A DNA stretch of 64,000 nucleotides from Rhynchopus euleeides (Eukaryota; Euglenozoa; Diplonemea; Diplonemida; Diplonemidae): positions 1,550,001 to 1,614,000 of the forward strand of contig OY723270.1 of the NCBI GenBank assembly GCA_963210315.1, in the 5' to 3' direction. Shown piece by piece: positions 1 to 9,752 of this stretch. Each line of letters begins with the position of its first letter. The first letter of the stretch is position 1. The position numbers were made by a program, and so were the translations under genes. Under the pieces are notes generated by a model. That model searched no databases, was not told where the DNA came from, and saw only the letters and a program-made list of their open reading frames with translations.

Positions 1-2574
1 GAACCCAACTCGCCCTCACTGGGCTGATCGTCGGGGCAGTGAAGAGCCAAATGCTCAATCACGCCCGGCCAAAGAAGAAGAAGAGACGCACACATGTCCC
101 ACTCTGGCTGTCGCACACACACTATCCCAGCCCCCCAGAGGGACGGGCCCTCGTCAGAGTGATCTAAACAAATGGCGGTGCGTTTCACGGCATCCTGCCC
201 CATCGAGTCCTCGTCGGAGGCGTCCAGAACGATGGCGGTGCGTTTTACCGCAGCAGCAGCCGTCGTGTCGCTATCCATCACAGACGAGGGAGGGACTTCC
301 TCGCTGGTGGAGCCCGCATCATCAGCGTCGTCTCCATCATGCTCAGTGGCACCAGAGCTGCCCTCCTCTCCCTCGCTGTCAGAATCGTCATCGCAGCTGC
401 TGCTGTCGTCATCCGTGCTCGCAACTTGGTCGACCCTGGGGGCGCGCCCATGGTGGCCGGCCGCGCAGCATGTCTTCACATTGGCGCAGGTGCCGCACCG
501 CGTCATGTGGTGTGTCTCACAGCACATCACCTTCAGGCCGTCCGCGTGGTGGTGGTGGACGCGGCAACACGCAGCTATCGTCAGTGCGTAATTCCGCTTG
601 GCGGTATCGCACTCGTCGCATTTCGGTTTCGAATGCGCGTTGCACACTTTCCGGGGGCCCAGAGACGTGCTCGCGAGCGACCGCGGCACTGGTACAGGTA
701 TAGCGCTGCGCGGCGGGGGCGGGCGTGGCCCATCCCATTGTGAGGCTCGCGTGGTCCGGCCGCGCGTTGAAAATAGCGCGGGACCTTCCACTTACTGGGA
801 AGGAAGTCTGATGAACGCCTGATCTGGCGGGGGGGGTCAAAAGGGAAAGCCCGGGCTCGGAAACGTTTCTGCCGATGGATCTTCGACAGACGAACCTTGT
901 GGGGAATGGGGTCAATCGCGCAAGGGGGAAGTAACCACCTCCATGCCTTGACTTTAGCTGTAGTGAGTGGCCTGCTTGGCGCATCAAACAGGAAGCCGGT
1001 AGCCACTGCTGGAGGTTTCGAGTCAGATTGCCCAACGGCCTTTGTTTTCGAAACAGGGGCGCCCAGGGGGCGGGGTGAGAGGAACGAGGGGCAATGAGTA
1101 CCCTTGCAGAGGGGTAGGGGAAGTAAGCCTGGGAAAGGCCGGACGTCCAAGGCGCTAACCGTTGCGCAAGTTGCAGGCGTTTTTCCCGGTGGCGGGATGT
1201 CGGGCGCGCCAAGGGCATCCGCCTCTCTCTTTGCGGCAGATGGGACATGAGGGGGCAGGAAGGTGAATCCAGGTTCAGACTGCGACGACTGGGCAGTGCG
1301 CTTTGATGAAAGCACCTTTGTTGATTTGCCGAGCCCGCCGGCTGTCTGTGTACCCGGGTCAGTGACAAGACGAAAGGGAGGTGGGGTGTTCTCCGGCAAA
1401 GGGGGAGGGGATGCCACGTTGGGGAAAGGTCTAAGCGACGAGATATCAGGACAAGGGCCACTCAAGGAGCTGACTACGGTGCAGGTAGCTTGTCTTTTAT
1501 TGAAAGGCGCGGCATCAGCCACGTCCCGCACGTCAGCCAGCCTCTTAAGCAAGCTAGGAAGAGGCAGGGAAGAGAGAGAAGGGGCTGGCGGTAGCTCGAG
1601 GTCGCAGCATGCCACAACCTCGTCCACACCAGGAGAAGACACATCCGAACAGGGGGGTTCCACCCTCTCTGGCACTGGGCCACTCTCATAAACATAACTG
1701 GCGGCGCTCTCAGTGGCAACCTGTCCCAGTGCGGTCTCACATCCCTCAGATGGGGGTCCATCATCATCATCGTCGGCGGCCGCCGAGGGCGCGTCGGCGG
1801 CTTCGTCGCGCTCGCTGAGGCCGGCATCCCCGTCTCCGCCCCCAGCGGCAGGGGGACTGTCCCCATCCGCGTCGTTGTCGTCGCAGGAGTCCACCTCCTC
1901 GTCACCGCCGTTCGAGGGGCCACCCGCGGAGTGCCCATCGCCGCTGCCGTCATCATCAGCAGAGCACATCTCGCTGTCCTCGTCAGTGGGGGGTTCGTGG
2001 TGGCCCGCCTCGCAGCAGGTTTCCGCCTTGGCGCATGCACCACACCTCGTCATCTTGTGCTTCTTGCAGCACCGTACAGACAGGCCGTCGTCATGCGAGT
2101 GGTGCGCGCGACAGCACGCTTCCAGATGCGTCTGGTAGTTGCGCTCCTGGCCTTCGCAGAGGTCGCACCTAGGTTTTGAGTGCGCGTTGCAGACCCGCGT
2201 CTTGTCGTGTATGGCCAGGTGATCAGGTACAAGCACTGGAGAGGCGCTACGGGTCGGTCCAGGCCCGGGGGTTTCCCACGCTGCGGCACGCCCTGCTCTG
2301 TTAATCCCGGTGTAGTCTGGGTATACGTCACTACCCCAGGTCAGGTCGCCCTTCTGGACCCGCGCGGCACGTTTGGCGCTGTTCTCAATGGCGGTGATCG
2401 TCTCAGCGCCACCGGCAAAGATGGGTCTGGGGACGACGCCGCCCCATACTTCCCCTGCGCCGACGGAGGAGAGGCACCCCACTCGGTCCTGCCGCTCGGC
2501 AGGCCACGGCTTACCGAGTTGTGTGCGTTGGCAGAGTTGCATCATGTGCTTCATCAACGTCCATAGGACACGTC
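1..2574 (-). CDS. Partial gene for a Cys/His double-finger, acidic protein (family unnamed)
   Basis: Open on the minus strand from the assembly gap at 2575 to about 581, then continuing in another frame to the left window edge. The first part carries a Cys/His block at about 2195-2005 (VCNAHSKPRCDLC, then CCRAHH, DGL, CKKHKMTRCGAC and CCEAGHH). A long acidic, Ser/Pro-rich stretch follows (runs of D, E and G). A second copy of the block lies at about 648-450 (VCNAHSKPKCDEC, CCRVHH, DGL, CETHHMTRCGTC, CCAAGHH), again followed by an acidic tail with a short internal repeat (AVKRTAI twice). The two blocks are in different frames, so an intron or a frameshift lies between them. The spacing of Cys and His pairs suggests zinc binding (inference). 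The same block ends the LINE protein at 46447-46665, so this may be a retroelement-derived protein or a host gene sharing the domain. The true start is in or beyond the gap. Confidence 0.5.
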
Positions 2575-2774
2575 NNNNNNNNNNNNNNNNNNNNNNNNNN
2601 NNNNNNNNNNNNNNNNNNNNNNNNNNNNNNNNNNNNNNNNNNNNNNNNNNNNNNNNNNNNNNNNNNNNNNNNNNNNNNNNNNNNNNNNNNNNNNNNNNNN
2701 NNNNNNNNNNNNNNNNNNNNNNNNNNNNNNNNNNNNNNNNNNNNNNNNNNNNNNNNNNNNNNNNNNNNNNNNNN
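2575..2774. other. Assembly gap (N run)
   Basis: A run of 200 Ns interrupts the 5' part of the minus-strand Cys/His gene, so its start cannot be read. Confidence 0.99.
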
Positions 2775-3226
2775 GGGTTTGTGAGTGTGTGTGGAAGCGT
2801 CAACGCATCAAACGAAGTACCAAGTAGTAGAGGAAGAGCGGCAGAGTTGAAGTGACACTTTCCAAGGGCGGTACTTCTATTGTCTCTCTATCGACGCCGT
2901 GCTCTATTCGTTCGCATCTCGCTTTTGCTGATGGGGAGGGGGGGTGTGGGTGGGTGGCGGAGTTCGGAAGTGTTTTTTTTCAAACGGGCTTGAGAGGGAG
3001 GGGGGGGGTGGGGGTGGGGTATCCAAACACAAACGAACGATGACACCCCCCCTCGTACCCCCCCCCCCCCTGGCGTGCCCTCGTTCTCCTTCACCACCAC
3101 CCCTCCCCCCCACCACCGGTAAGGCCGCTGAGTTAGCGATTCACACGTGTGTTTGTGTTGATGTGACGGGCATTCGGGTGCCTCATAGCTCAGGGCAGGA
3201 ACTCAGCATATGCACTCTTGTGTGGT
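2775..3226. other. Non-coding stretch with G and C homopolymers
   Basis: No gene seen. It holds long G runs (2936-3020) and C runs (3044-3072, 3103-3111), with a GT-rich stretch at the right. At its left edge, on the minus strand, is a copy of the TGATGCGTTGACGCTTCCAC motif that also lies about 100 bp before the paralogues at 4321 and 17477. Confidence 0.6.
2786..2806 (-). promoter_or_regulatory. Conserved upstream motif TGATGCGTTGACGCTTCCAC
   Basis: Read on the minus strand, this 20-bp sequence lies just upstream of the readable part of the minus-strand Cys/His gene. It matches 17377-17396 closely (TCATGCGTTGACGCTTCCAC), 52602-52622 exactly over 20 bp, and 4217-4238 with a few changes. A leader or promoter role is inferred from position only. 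Confidence 0.35.
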
Positions 3227-3323
3227 GTGTGTGTGTGTAGTGATAGTGGTTTTAAGTGGGTAACCCTGCGCGGATCTGTGCCCACTCCCCGCCCACCCCT
3301 ACGTCACAGCGGATGCCCCACTC
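3227..3323 (-). mobile_element. 5'-truncated copy of the LINE 3' tail
   Basis: The reverse complement matches the 3' end of the LINE at 46704-46801 over about 97 bp, apparently without change. It includes the last codons, the stop and the untranslated tail ending in a CA repeat. Only the 3' tail is present, the expected product of target-primed reverse transcription that stopped early. The terminal CA/GT repeat marks the 3' end of the element. Confidence 0.8.
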
Positions 3324-4320
3324 AATGTGTGTGTGTGGGATGATCGTGGGGTTTGTTGCGGCAATCCACCGCCTTCTGATTCAGGGCCAGCCCGGCCTAG
3401 CCGCTGGTTCGACGGGGGAAGCGAGGAGCTTTCAGGACGTCTGCAGGACTCTCATGCAGTCGAGCCTTTGCTCAGAAGTCTCGTGGGCTTTCTGTACGAT
3501 GCGGGTCCGCTAATCCAACATAGCAAACGCTCAGAGGTGCAGCAGCGGAGGCCGCCTCACAATAGGGGAGACAAGCTGATACAGGTTGACGCGAAGCGGA
3601 GGCTCCCGCAGTGTATCCCCTTTTCAACACTTCGTACGCCCCCCGGCAGGGCTGTGGCGTATGCGGCAGTGGAAAACACGCCAAGTGCGGTGCTGCTCGG
3701 TGTGCTTGACACAAATAGTATAAATGATTCACGCGTGTGGTGTTTCTGTTTGTGTTTTATTTTGCATCCGAAGATATCACACCAAAACTGCCTTTATCAC
3801 CCCCCCCCCCTCCCCGCGATGGGGATTCGCCCAGGTTTTTGGCATTGCCTTTGAAGGTTTTGAATGATTGTTCAACGCGTTCAAATCTAATGCCAAAAAT
3901 AACTTCGGGTGAATCTTTTTTGCCGTTGCAGCCCCGGTGATTCCCCTCGCACTTCAGGACGGGGCGGGTGCCGGGTTGCTAAAAATCGAAAAGCTTCACC
4001 CGACAACAGGGAGAGTATCGAACAGCAGCTGCAAGCAACGCAGAAACAAACGGGGTGGGGGCCGGGGGTGACCGGTTTGCTCGGTGAGGTTCGAGAGGAG
4101 CAGAGTCGAAACAACAGGCATGCAGGTCCGACATCCCGGCCACCCAGCCCGCACCACACTGTTCTCTGAGAATTGTCCCGGGGGGGGTGGGCTCCACATT
4201 GCTTCATTCTTCCTGATGTGATACGTTGTCGCTTCCACAAACACCACGACACGACTCTCGCCCCACCACCAACAACCCGCCACTACACCCCAGGCAGGGA
4301 CAACCGACACACAGGAAGGC
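3324..4320. other. Upstream region of the first paralogue
   Basis: No gene recognised. Short ORFs here overlap one another on both strands and have no coherent composition. A C run lies at 3800-3812. The last 110 bp carry the conserved upstream motif and then a CA-rich, T-poor leader up to the start codon. Confidence 0.5.
4217..4238 (+). promoter_or_regulatory. Conserved upstream motif of the paralogue family
   Basis: TGATACGTTGTCGCTTCCAC lies about 100 bp before the start codon. The equivalent in front of the 17477 gene is TCATGCGTTGACGCTTCCAC at the same distance. A more diverged match (GATTCGATCACTTCCGCAAC, about 11903-11922) precedes the 11957 gene. This may be a 5' leader or a promoter element; the sequence alone does not say which. 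Confidence 0.35.
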
Positions 4321-6996
4321 ATGCGGCGTGTGTGCGCGGCGGTGTGCCTGGCATGTGTGGTGCTGGCGGGTCCTGCCTTCGGGGGTGTGCTCGACGACCA
4401 CCACAGGGCGGAGGACGTGATGTACCGCTTTGAGCGCGGGGTGGCGCGCGCTGCAGAGGTGCTGGCGGAGGAGAAGAGCCCTGTCCTGCTTGCGGCAGGC
4501 ACGCCGCACCGCTACGCAGACAAGTTCGATCTGTCGGAGACAATGGGCAGGGCGGTGCTGGGCGGGCTTCGGACGTCGTTCGACAGCCTGGGCTTTGGGG
4601 AGGCCTTGTCTGCCAGCAGATGGGTCAGGCTCCGGCTCGTTGTGCAGAAGAACTGCACCGCTGCTGGTTCGCAGCGGATCGACGCGGACACAGGGACTGT
4701 GGTGTCGGTGGTTGGGATCTCAGCCGTTGTGCGGGATTTTCACACAGAGTACCTGTGGTCTGTGTCGACCAGGTATGTCCTGACCGTCTGGCGCAAGGAG
4801 CACCGGAACAGCGCTGCCGTGCCCGAGGTGCTGTTCCAGGTGAAGCAAAGCTCGGAGGTGCGCACCCGCAGCAAGTCTTCGCCCCAGGCCGAGGTGGGGC
4901 CCGAGGAGTCGGAGGAGGTGGGGCTGGCGTGGCTTGCGCGTGCCTCGGGAGGGGAGGAGGGGGGTGGCGGCAGCGTGTTCAGCATCGACAGGGACGCGGG
5001 GTCGTGCCGCACCCCTGCGCGCAACGAGGAGGTGGAGGCGCTGCTGCGCAGCGTGTCGGCGCTGGGCGGGTGGGTGCGGTGGGCGTCGCGGGTGCTGCCG
5101 GTGGCGCCGTGCAATGCGGCAGAGGGTGCGTTTGTGCCGGTGCTGCCGCTGCTGGAGCGCGTGGGCAGCAACGCGACGTGCAGCAGCATGCCTGCGGCGG
5201 ACATGGCGGTGCTGCTGCAGATGCAGCGCGACGCGCTCGTGGCGGGTGCGGCGCGGTGTGCGCAGAAGAAGGGGTGGGGCCCGCTCGCCAGGCTGTCGGC
5301 GCTTGCGGCGCACGTGGCGGTGCTGCGGGAGGCGTACGTGTCTGCGGTGCAGTACGTGGAGAACCTGATGCGCGAGCAGCTGGTGCACGCGCTGGGGAAG
5401 GAGGTGTCACCCCCGGAGTTCACGTCCTTCATGGCGGGGCACGTGCGCGAGCTGCTGCAATCAGAGTACGCTGTGCGCGGGTTCAGCAGGGCCGTGCGGC
5501 GGACGCCGACAGCGTCACCGGAAGGCACGCTGTCGCTGCTGCGTGGTGGGGCGCTTTCCGGCAGCGACGGCGGCGGCGGCGGCGGGGACACGGACGGGCG
5601 GCTGCTGGTGCACACGCTGGTGCGGGACGTGACGGAGGTGCAGGCACGTGCGCACTTCGCGCTGAACGCAGCGTCGGACGCAGCGCTGCACGGCACGGTG
5701 CACCTGCACAGCACGGTGGAGTACGCCTTCGGGGAGGGGGACGGGAGCAAGGAGCTGCTGCTGCGTGCTGCGGCGCGCGAGTTCGCCGGGTTTGTGCTGC
5801 TGGTGGGGCGCATGGGGCCGGGCGGGCGCCTCGTCCCGACGTGCGCCCTCGTGGTGAAGAACAAGGAGACGCTCGACATCCCGCTGACGCTGCAGACCAT
5901 CCCGCCGCCCGCAGAGTTCCGCGACTACATCGCGTCGCTGTCGCCGGAGCAGCAGCGCTTTGCAAAGGGGTACCGCAAGATGCAGCTGGCCGGGACGCTC
6001 TTCGCCTTTGCCACCGTCCAGCTGAGGCCGCTGATGGAGCGGGTGCTGAACCTGCCTGCGAACAGCCTCGTGAAGGAGTTCCAGCTGACGCACAAGCTGT
6101 CGCAGCTGTTCATGGACTACGACGTGGGGAGCGAGATCCTCGCCTACGACCCGGATGCAGACGGGGAGAAGGACACAAACTCCACAAACTGGCAGGTGGG
6201 GTGTGTGAAGCAGCATGTCGACACCGTGCTGGGCTTCATCCGTGAGGAGCAGACGCTGCTGCGTAACGAGCAGCACAGATACCAACACACGGCCGCGGAC
6301 GAGGACGAGGACGAGCTACCACAACGAAAGACGAATGTGCGGAGTGGCCGCAGCCGGGCTGCTCGTCAGGAAGTAGACGATGATGCCGGTGCTGCGGTGC
6401 AGCACGCCATGGAGGCAGACGGTACTGAAATAGCTGCAGATGCAGGCAAAGCCGGAGGTCAGGATGCTCGCAACAACGGCGACGCTGTTGCATCACAGGG
6501 AAGGCGCGCTGCAGCACACGACATGATCTCGAGCTTCCCGGAGCTGCTGGATGCAGCACTGGAGAGGCACGACCTGGAACGCGCACTCCGCCCCACCCTG
6601 ATCGAGACACACAGCCACTGGCAGCTCCGCACGCGCAAGTCCCTCGTGGCCCCCTTCCACACCGTGCGGCTCGGCACCGACGAACGGCAGCGGCAGACGG
6701 CACGCGTGATGTCGCTGCTGGACTCGCTCACACGCGGTGGGGCGCTTCCCATCGAGCACAGCGAGCTGCATGTGCTCGTGCCTGTGACGCACCGCTTTGC
6801 CCACTCGCTGATGGACATGGCGGTGGTGCACAACATGAACCCGATCGAGACGGTCGACGCGTCGGTGCTGCTGGTGGCTGCCACCCTCTTCAACGCAACA
6901 GCCGATGCCCTCGTCTCCCCACAGCAGGCACACCTGAAGCTGTCTGCCAAGCACCTCTTCCGACCTGCACGAGACGGCCCACACACCTCCGACTAG
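4321..6996 (+). CDS. Secreted/lumenal paralogue A of a widespread protist family of unknown function
   Basis: 891 codons without interruption. The start is set by a hydrophobic leader (residues 1-22, ending AGPAFGG) shared by all three paralogues, a likely signal peptide. Residues about 360-640 show motifs I know from large intracellular proteins in many protists and algae: FSRAVRRTPTASPEGT, FALNAASDAALHG, IPPPAEFRDYIASLSPEQQRFAK with MQLAGTLF, then LPANSLVKEFQLTHKLSQLF. The C-terminus has the matching block GGALPIEHSELHVLVPVTH and NPIETVDASVLLVAATLFN. No biochemical role is known to me. A Gly run lies near residue 420 and an acidic, variable segment at about 641-720. No C-terminal membrane segment is seen, so the protein should be secreted or lumenal. 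Its core and 3' flank are almost identical to the genes at 11957 and 17477; a 48-codon segment (about 171-218) is missing from the former. Confidence 0.85.
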   Translation: MRRVCAAVCLACVVLAGPAFGGVLDDHHRAEDVMYRFERGVARAAEVLAEEKSPVLLAAGTPHRYADKFDLSETMGRAVLGGLRTSFDSLGFGEALSASRWVRLRLVVQKNCTAAGSQRIDADTGTVVSVVGISAVVRDFHTEYLWSVSTRYVLTVWRKEHRNSAAVPEVLFQVKQSSEVRTRSKSSPQAEVGPEESEEVGLAWLARASGGEEGGGGSVFSIDRDAGSCRTPARNEEVEALLRSVSALGGWVRWASRVLPVAPCNAAEGAFVPVLPLLERVGSNATCSSMPAADMAVLLQMQRDALVAGAARCAQKKGWGPLARLSALAAHVAVLREAYVSAVQYVENLMREQLVHALGKEVSPPEFTSFMAGHVRELLQSEYAVRGFSRAVRRTPTASPEGTLSLLRGGALSGSDGGGGGGDTDGRLLVHTLVRDVTEVQARAHFALNAASDAALHGTVHLHSTVEYAFGEGDGSKELLLRAAAREFAGFVLLVGRMGPGGRLVPTCALVVKNKETLDIPLTLQTIPPPAEFRDYIASLSPEQQRFAKGYRKMQLAGTLFAFATVQLRPLMERVLNLPANSLVKEFQLTHKLSQLFMDYDVGSEILAYDPDADGEKDTNSTNWQVGCVKQHVDTVLGFIREEQTLLRNEQHRYQHTAADEDEDELPQRKTNVRSGRSRAARQEVDDDAGAAVQHAMEADGTEIAADAGKAGGQDARNNGDAVASQGRRAAAHDMISSFPELLDAALERHDLERALRPTLIETHSHWQLRTRKSLVAPFHTVRLGTDERQRQTARVMSLLDSLTRGGALPIEHSELHVLVPVTHRFAHSLMDMAVVHNMNPIETVDASVLLVAATLFNATADALVSPQQAHLKLSAKHLFRPARDGPHTSD

Positions 6997-7460
6997 CTGC
7001 CTGCACCCCCGGGTGCCGGTGTTGCCGCAACACAGCCCGCACAGCCGACCACCCTCGCAAGGTGTCGGACGCTCCCCGGTGCGTCTTGAGTGAACATGAG
7101 GTTGGCGCTGCGCACTGTGCGCGGTGGGCCCTGCCCGTCAGACTATAGGGGTTAGTTACAGCGGGGGGCGCACCCCCTCTTCGGGTGGGCACCCCGCTTT
7201 GGCTCCTGCTCCAAACCCCACTCTGGGGTCGGGACCACCGCGCACCTCTCACTGCATCGCCACCCCCTCCCCCACATCTGCTGCCATTGGCAACTCCCCA
7301 CACCTGTTGCACGAGGTCCCGTGAACTGACGCGTGCCTTCCCGATCTGGCCTCCTGTCCCTGCCTGAGATGGCAGTGTGCTGGGCACGCCTTGTGTTGCA
7401 CCCCTTTTCGTCTTTTCCGCACACTTCAGGGAGGTGTGGATAAGAAACGAGCCCCGAATA
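6997..7460 (+). repeat. 3' flank shared by the three paralogues
   Basis: The sequence after the stop codon is nearly identical to 14594-14980 and 20147-20605. The 14594 copy diverges at GTGTGCTGGG, while this copy and the 20147 copy stay alike for at least another 80 bp and show scattered similarity after that. The duplications therefore included the 3' untranslated and flanking DNA. Confidence 0.8.
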
Positions 7461-8080
7461 TGATGCGTTTAACTGCAGGGTGTGCTCTCCTCCCACGACC
7501 CGGCCCCCTGTTCTGTGTGTCTAGCTATCTCGTCTTCACATTCCGAACCCTACCCAGTGAACGGCAGCAGGAACGAAATATCCGGTTCGTTCTGGAATGT
7601 CTCGTTTCTCACATGTCTCGTGGCATTCTGTATCATGAAGACACGCACCAGCAGTCCCCCTTGTCGTGGTGTGCAAACACACCATTCGTGTCGGTATCTT
7701 GTGGCAACGTCTGCTGAAGCAGCAAGAGGATGGAGGTGCCGCAGAGCAGGGTTGTAAACGGTGCCTCCGCAGGGCCCATAGCGGGCACGGTTCTCACGGT
7801 GTGGACCCTCGGGGACGCTGCGGGATGCCAGCAAGCTGACCCAAACTGCATTACGCTTGCTTGTGATTGTCTGACACCATAGCGGGCTCGGTTTTGGCTC
7901 ACGGTGTGGACTCTAGGGGACCCTCTGCTATGCCCGCACGCTTACCCCAATACTCACGGTGCTGCTTTTCACACACAACAAGAAGCTTGTCACAGTGAAA
8001 AAGATAGTTGGCAGCGCTTTGGGTGACAACCACGATCTACCTTGCTGGTGCCCGTGAAAGGGTCGATTTATTTAGTTTTG
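7461..8080. other. Intergenic DNA partly shared with the third paralogue's flank
   Basis: No gene recognised. Patches (for example around 7500-7550 and 7705-7765) resemble 20650-20690 and 20990-21055, so the ancestral flank is partly preserved in two places. A direct duplication of about 25 bp around CCATAGCGGGC occurs near 7780 and 7880. Confidence 0.45.
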
Positions 8081-8270
8081 CCATCCAAACACGGCGCAGC
8101 TTAGTGTCTTGGAGGAAATGCGAGACGAGAAGGACTGCCGTTATCACCTCTGTCGTGTTTCCCTTTGTTCGTGCTCTACTACACCTTCTGTACTTCAGGC
8201 AACACAAACACACAACACACGGTCGTGAGATTTGTGCAGAGGAGTGGTGGAAGCGGTCAACAAAACATTA
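8081..8270 (+). repeat. Dispersed repeat of about 190 bp, copy 1
   Basis: Aligns at roughly 85-90 percent with 31825-32015, from CCATCCAAA to GGTCAACAAAACATT. Both copies are in the same orientation. The second lies just after the stop codon of the cyclase-like gene, so this could be a mobile short element or a shared 3' untranslated region left from a lost gene. Confidence 0.65.
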
Positions 8271-8273
8271 TCT

Positions 8274-8391
8274 CTTGGGGGCCTTCGCTACCAAGTGTGA
8301 CTGAGTGAGAAAAAGTGAGCCACGGCTCACTTCCCCTCACTGGCTGACGAGCAGTGACGAGCAGTGACTGGTAGCGAGGGCCCCCCTTCGT
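8274..8391 (-). mobile_element. 118-bp inverted-repeat element, solo copy
   Basis: Bounded by CTTGGGGGCCTTCGCTACCA and the near reverse complement TGGTAGCGAGGGCCCCCC. The reverse complement aligns along its length with 48028-48144, the sequence just upstream of the fossil YR retroelement. It is either a tiny non-autonomous element or a detached end of that retroelement. Confidence 0.6.
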
Positions 8392-8785
8392 TTCTTTTAT
8401 AATTTTTGTCCAGAACAGCAAGCAGCCACAGCAACAGAAGGACGTCGAGTACGCGTATTTATTACGTCGTTCTTACGGAGTTGTTGTAAGGTTTTCAGGG
8501 GCAACTTGTCTTGTTGCTATGACTGTGCGCACACATTCACACCAACCTTCATCAGGCAAAACACGCGAGGTTTGTTCACCCGGTTTGGCGCACAAACAAA
8601 TTGTGTGTCCACCCCTTACAGGTTACAGCCTCAAGTTGGACGGCAGGTCACTGGGTCCGATGAACGTGTGACCTGTCTCTCCTCTGCCGATGCTACACAC
8701 GCCGTACGATGGGCCGTGCACTTCACGAGGTTCAGCTGACACCTGGCACCCAGGACTCGGAGAGGGCCTACAGCCGCTACGATCT
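8392..8785. other. Intergenic stretch
   Basis: No gene seen. A segment near 8512-8566 (GCTATGACTGTG, then CCAACCTTCATCAGGCAAAA) recurs at about 28195-28242, so it holds a further dispersed repeat. Confidence 0.4.
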
Positions 8786-9092
8786 TGGCAGGCGCCGCTG
8801 GGGATGATGATTCTGGCAGCATCTCGCCGCTGCTGACTCGCACTGCTTGCCACTGCTGGTGCTTGTTCTGGTGGGCGTCACCGGCGTCACCGTTGCTGTG
8901 TACTGCGGGTGTCGCGGGCAGCCTGCGAACCCCAACGCCTATAGCTCCAACATGCAGGGCATTCCTGCGTATAGTCCCGCTATTCAGCACGTGGGCCACA
9001 TCGATGTTGGGCACACGGGTGGATTCGGTGGGCTGCAGGACAGTTCCTCGCCTCCTGAGGGGCAGCAGCCGATGAGCGAGATGGATGAGTAG
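8786..9092 (+). pseudogene. Truncated, frameshifted copy of the type I membrane protein 3' end
   Basis: Two adjacent frames resemble the C-terminal part of the gene at 9753-11060: first SISPLL of the pre-membrane segment, then after a frame change near 8840 the membrane segment VGVTVAVYCGCRG and the cytoplasmic tail (NPNAYSSN, HTGGFGGLQDSS, GQQPMS). No upstream module matching the ectodomain is found, so the copy is truncated as well as frameshifted. The tail differs in length and wording from the intact gene, so the copy is not very recent. Confidence 0.7.
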
Positions 9093-9752
9093 CTGGCGGA
9101 CAGCACCCCGTTGTGATGTGACCGGGACCCTGCTACCCTGCTGCCCTTCCGCAAGCCAGACGTCCCCCATCGCACTGGCCTTCGCTCTGTGTCAAGCTGT
9201 GCCAGCTTGTCTCCTCTGTGTTGTGAGGCGACTCGCTTTCCTGCACTGCTGAGCGAAGGCCCCATGGCCTGTACTGCTGTGGGGCGATGGCTGCCTTTGT
9301 GGACCTCAGACCCACATCACATCCGTATACAGCGAGGGTGTCAGCCCGGCTCGCCTCAGCGCCTGACGCAGCTTGAAACACTGAAGGTGGGTCAGGACAA
9401 CCTGCCAGTCTTCGGTTTAACCGCCGGGCTGAGCCTGTGATCTGCTCTCTGAAGCAGGGCACACGACAGCATCCGTGTGTGGAGAGCCAGGCAGCGACAG
9501 GGTTGCCGCTGCATCCTCGTTTTATTTGGTGAACACACGGTTTGTAGCTCCGTGGGGTTTTGTCCGCCATGATCAACCAGGTGCCCAATCTAGAAGGATC
9601 GGCGGACTTCCGGCACCCCTCGGCAGAGCCATTTGTCGCAGGAGTATCTTCCATCGCTTCGGGGTGGTTTGCGACAGCTTCCCCGCCCCTTTGCTTCAAC
9701 TTTAAACCACACGAAAACCACACACCACCACTCTGCAGGTGTCTCTGCAACA
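9093..9752. other. Intergenic stretch before the membrane protein gene
   Basis: No gene recognised. Overlapping ORFs on both strands lack any recognisable domain. The last 40 bp are CA-rich with CTGCAGGTGTCTCTGCAACA just before the start codon. Confidence 0.4.

Noticed and set aside
4620-6245. 541-codon plus-strand ORF in another frame of paralogue A
   Set aside because: Ala/Gly/Arg-rich shadow of the real frame; it has no leader and no family motifs.
4720-6984. Long minus-strand ORFs (up to 386 codons) opposite the three paralogues
   Set aside because: They repeat in all three genes because the DNA is nearly identical, are Arg/Ser/Ala/His-rich, and follow from G/C bias at third positions of the plus-strand genes.
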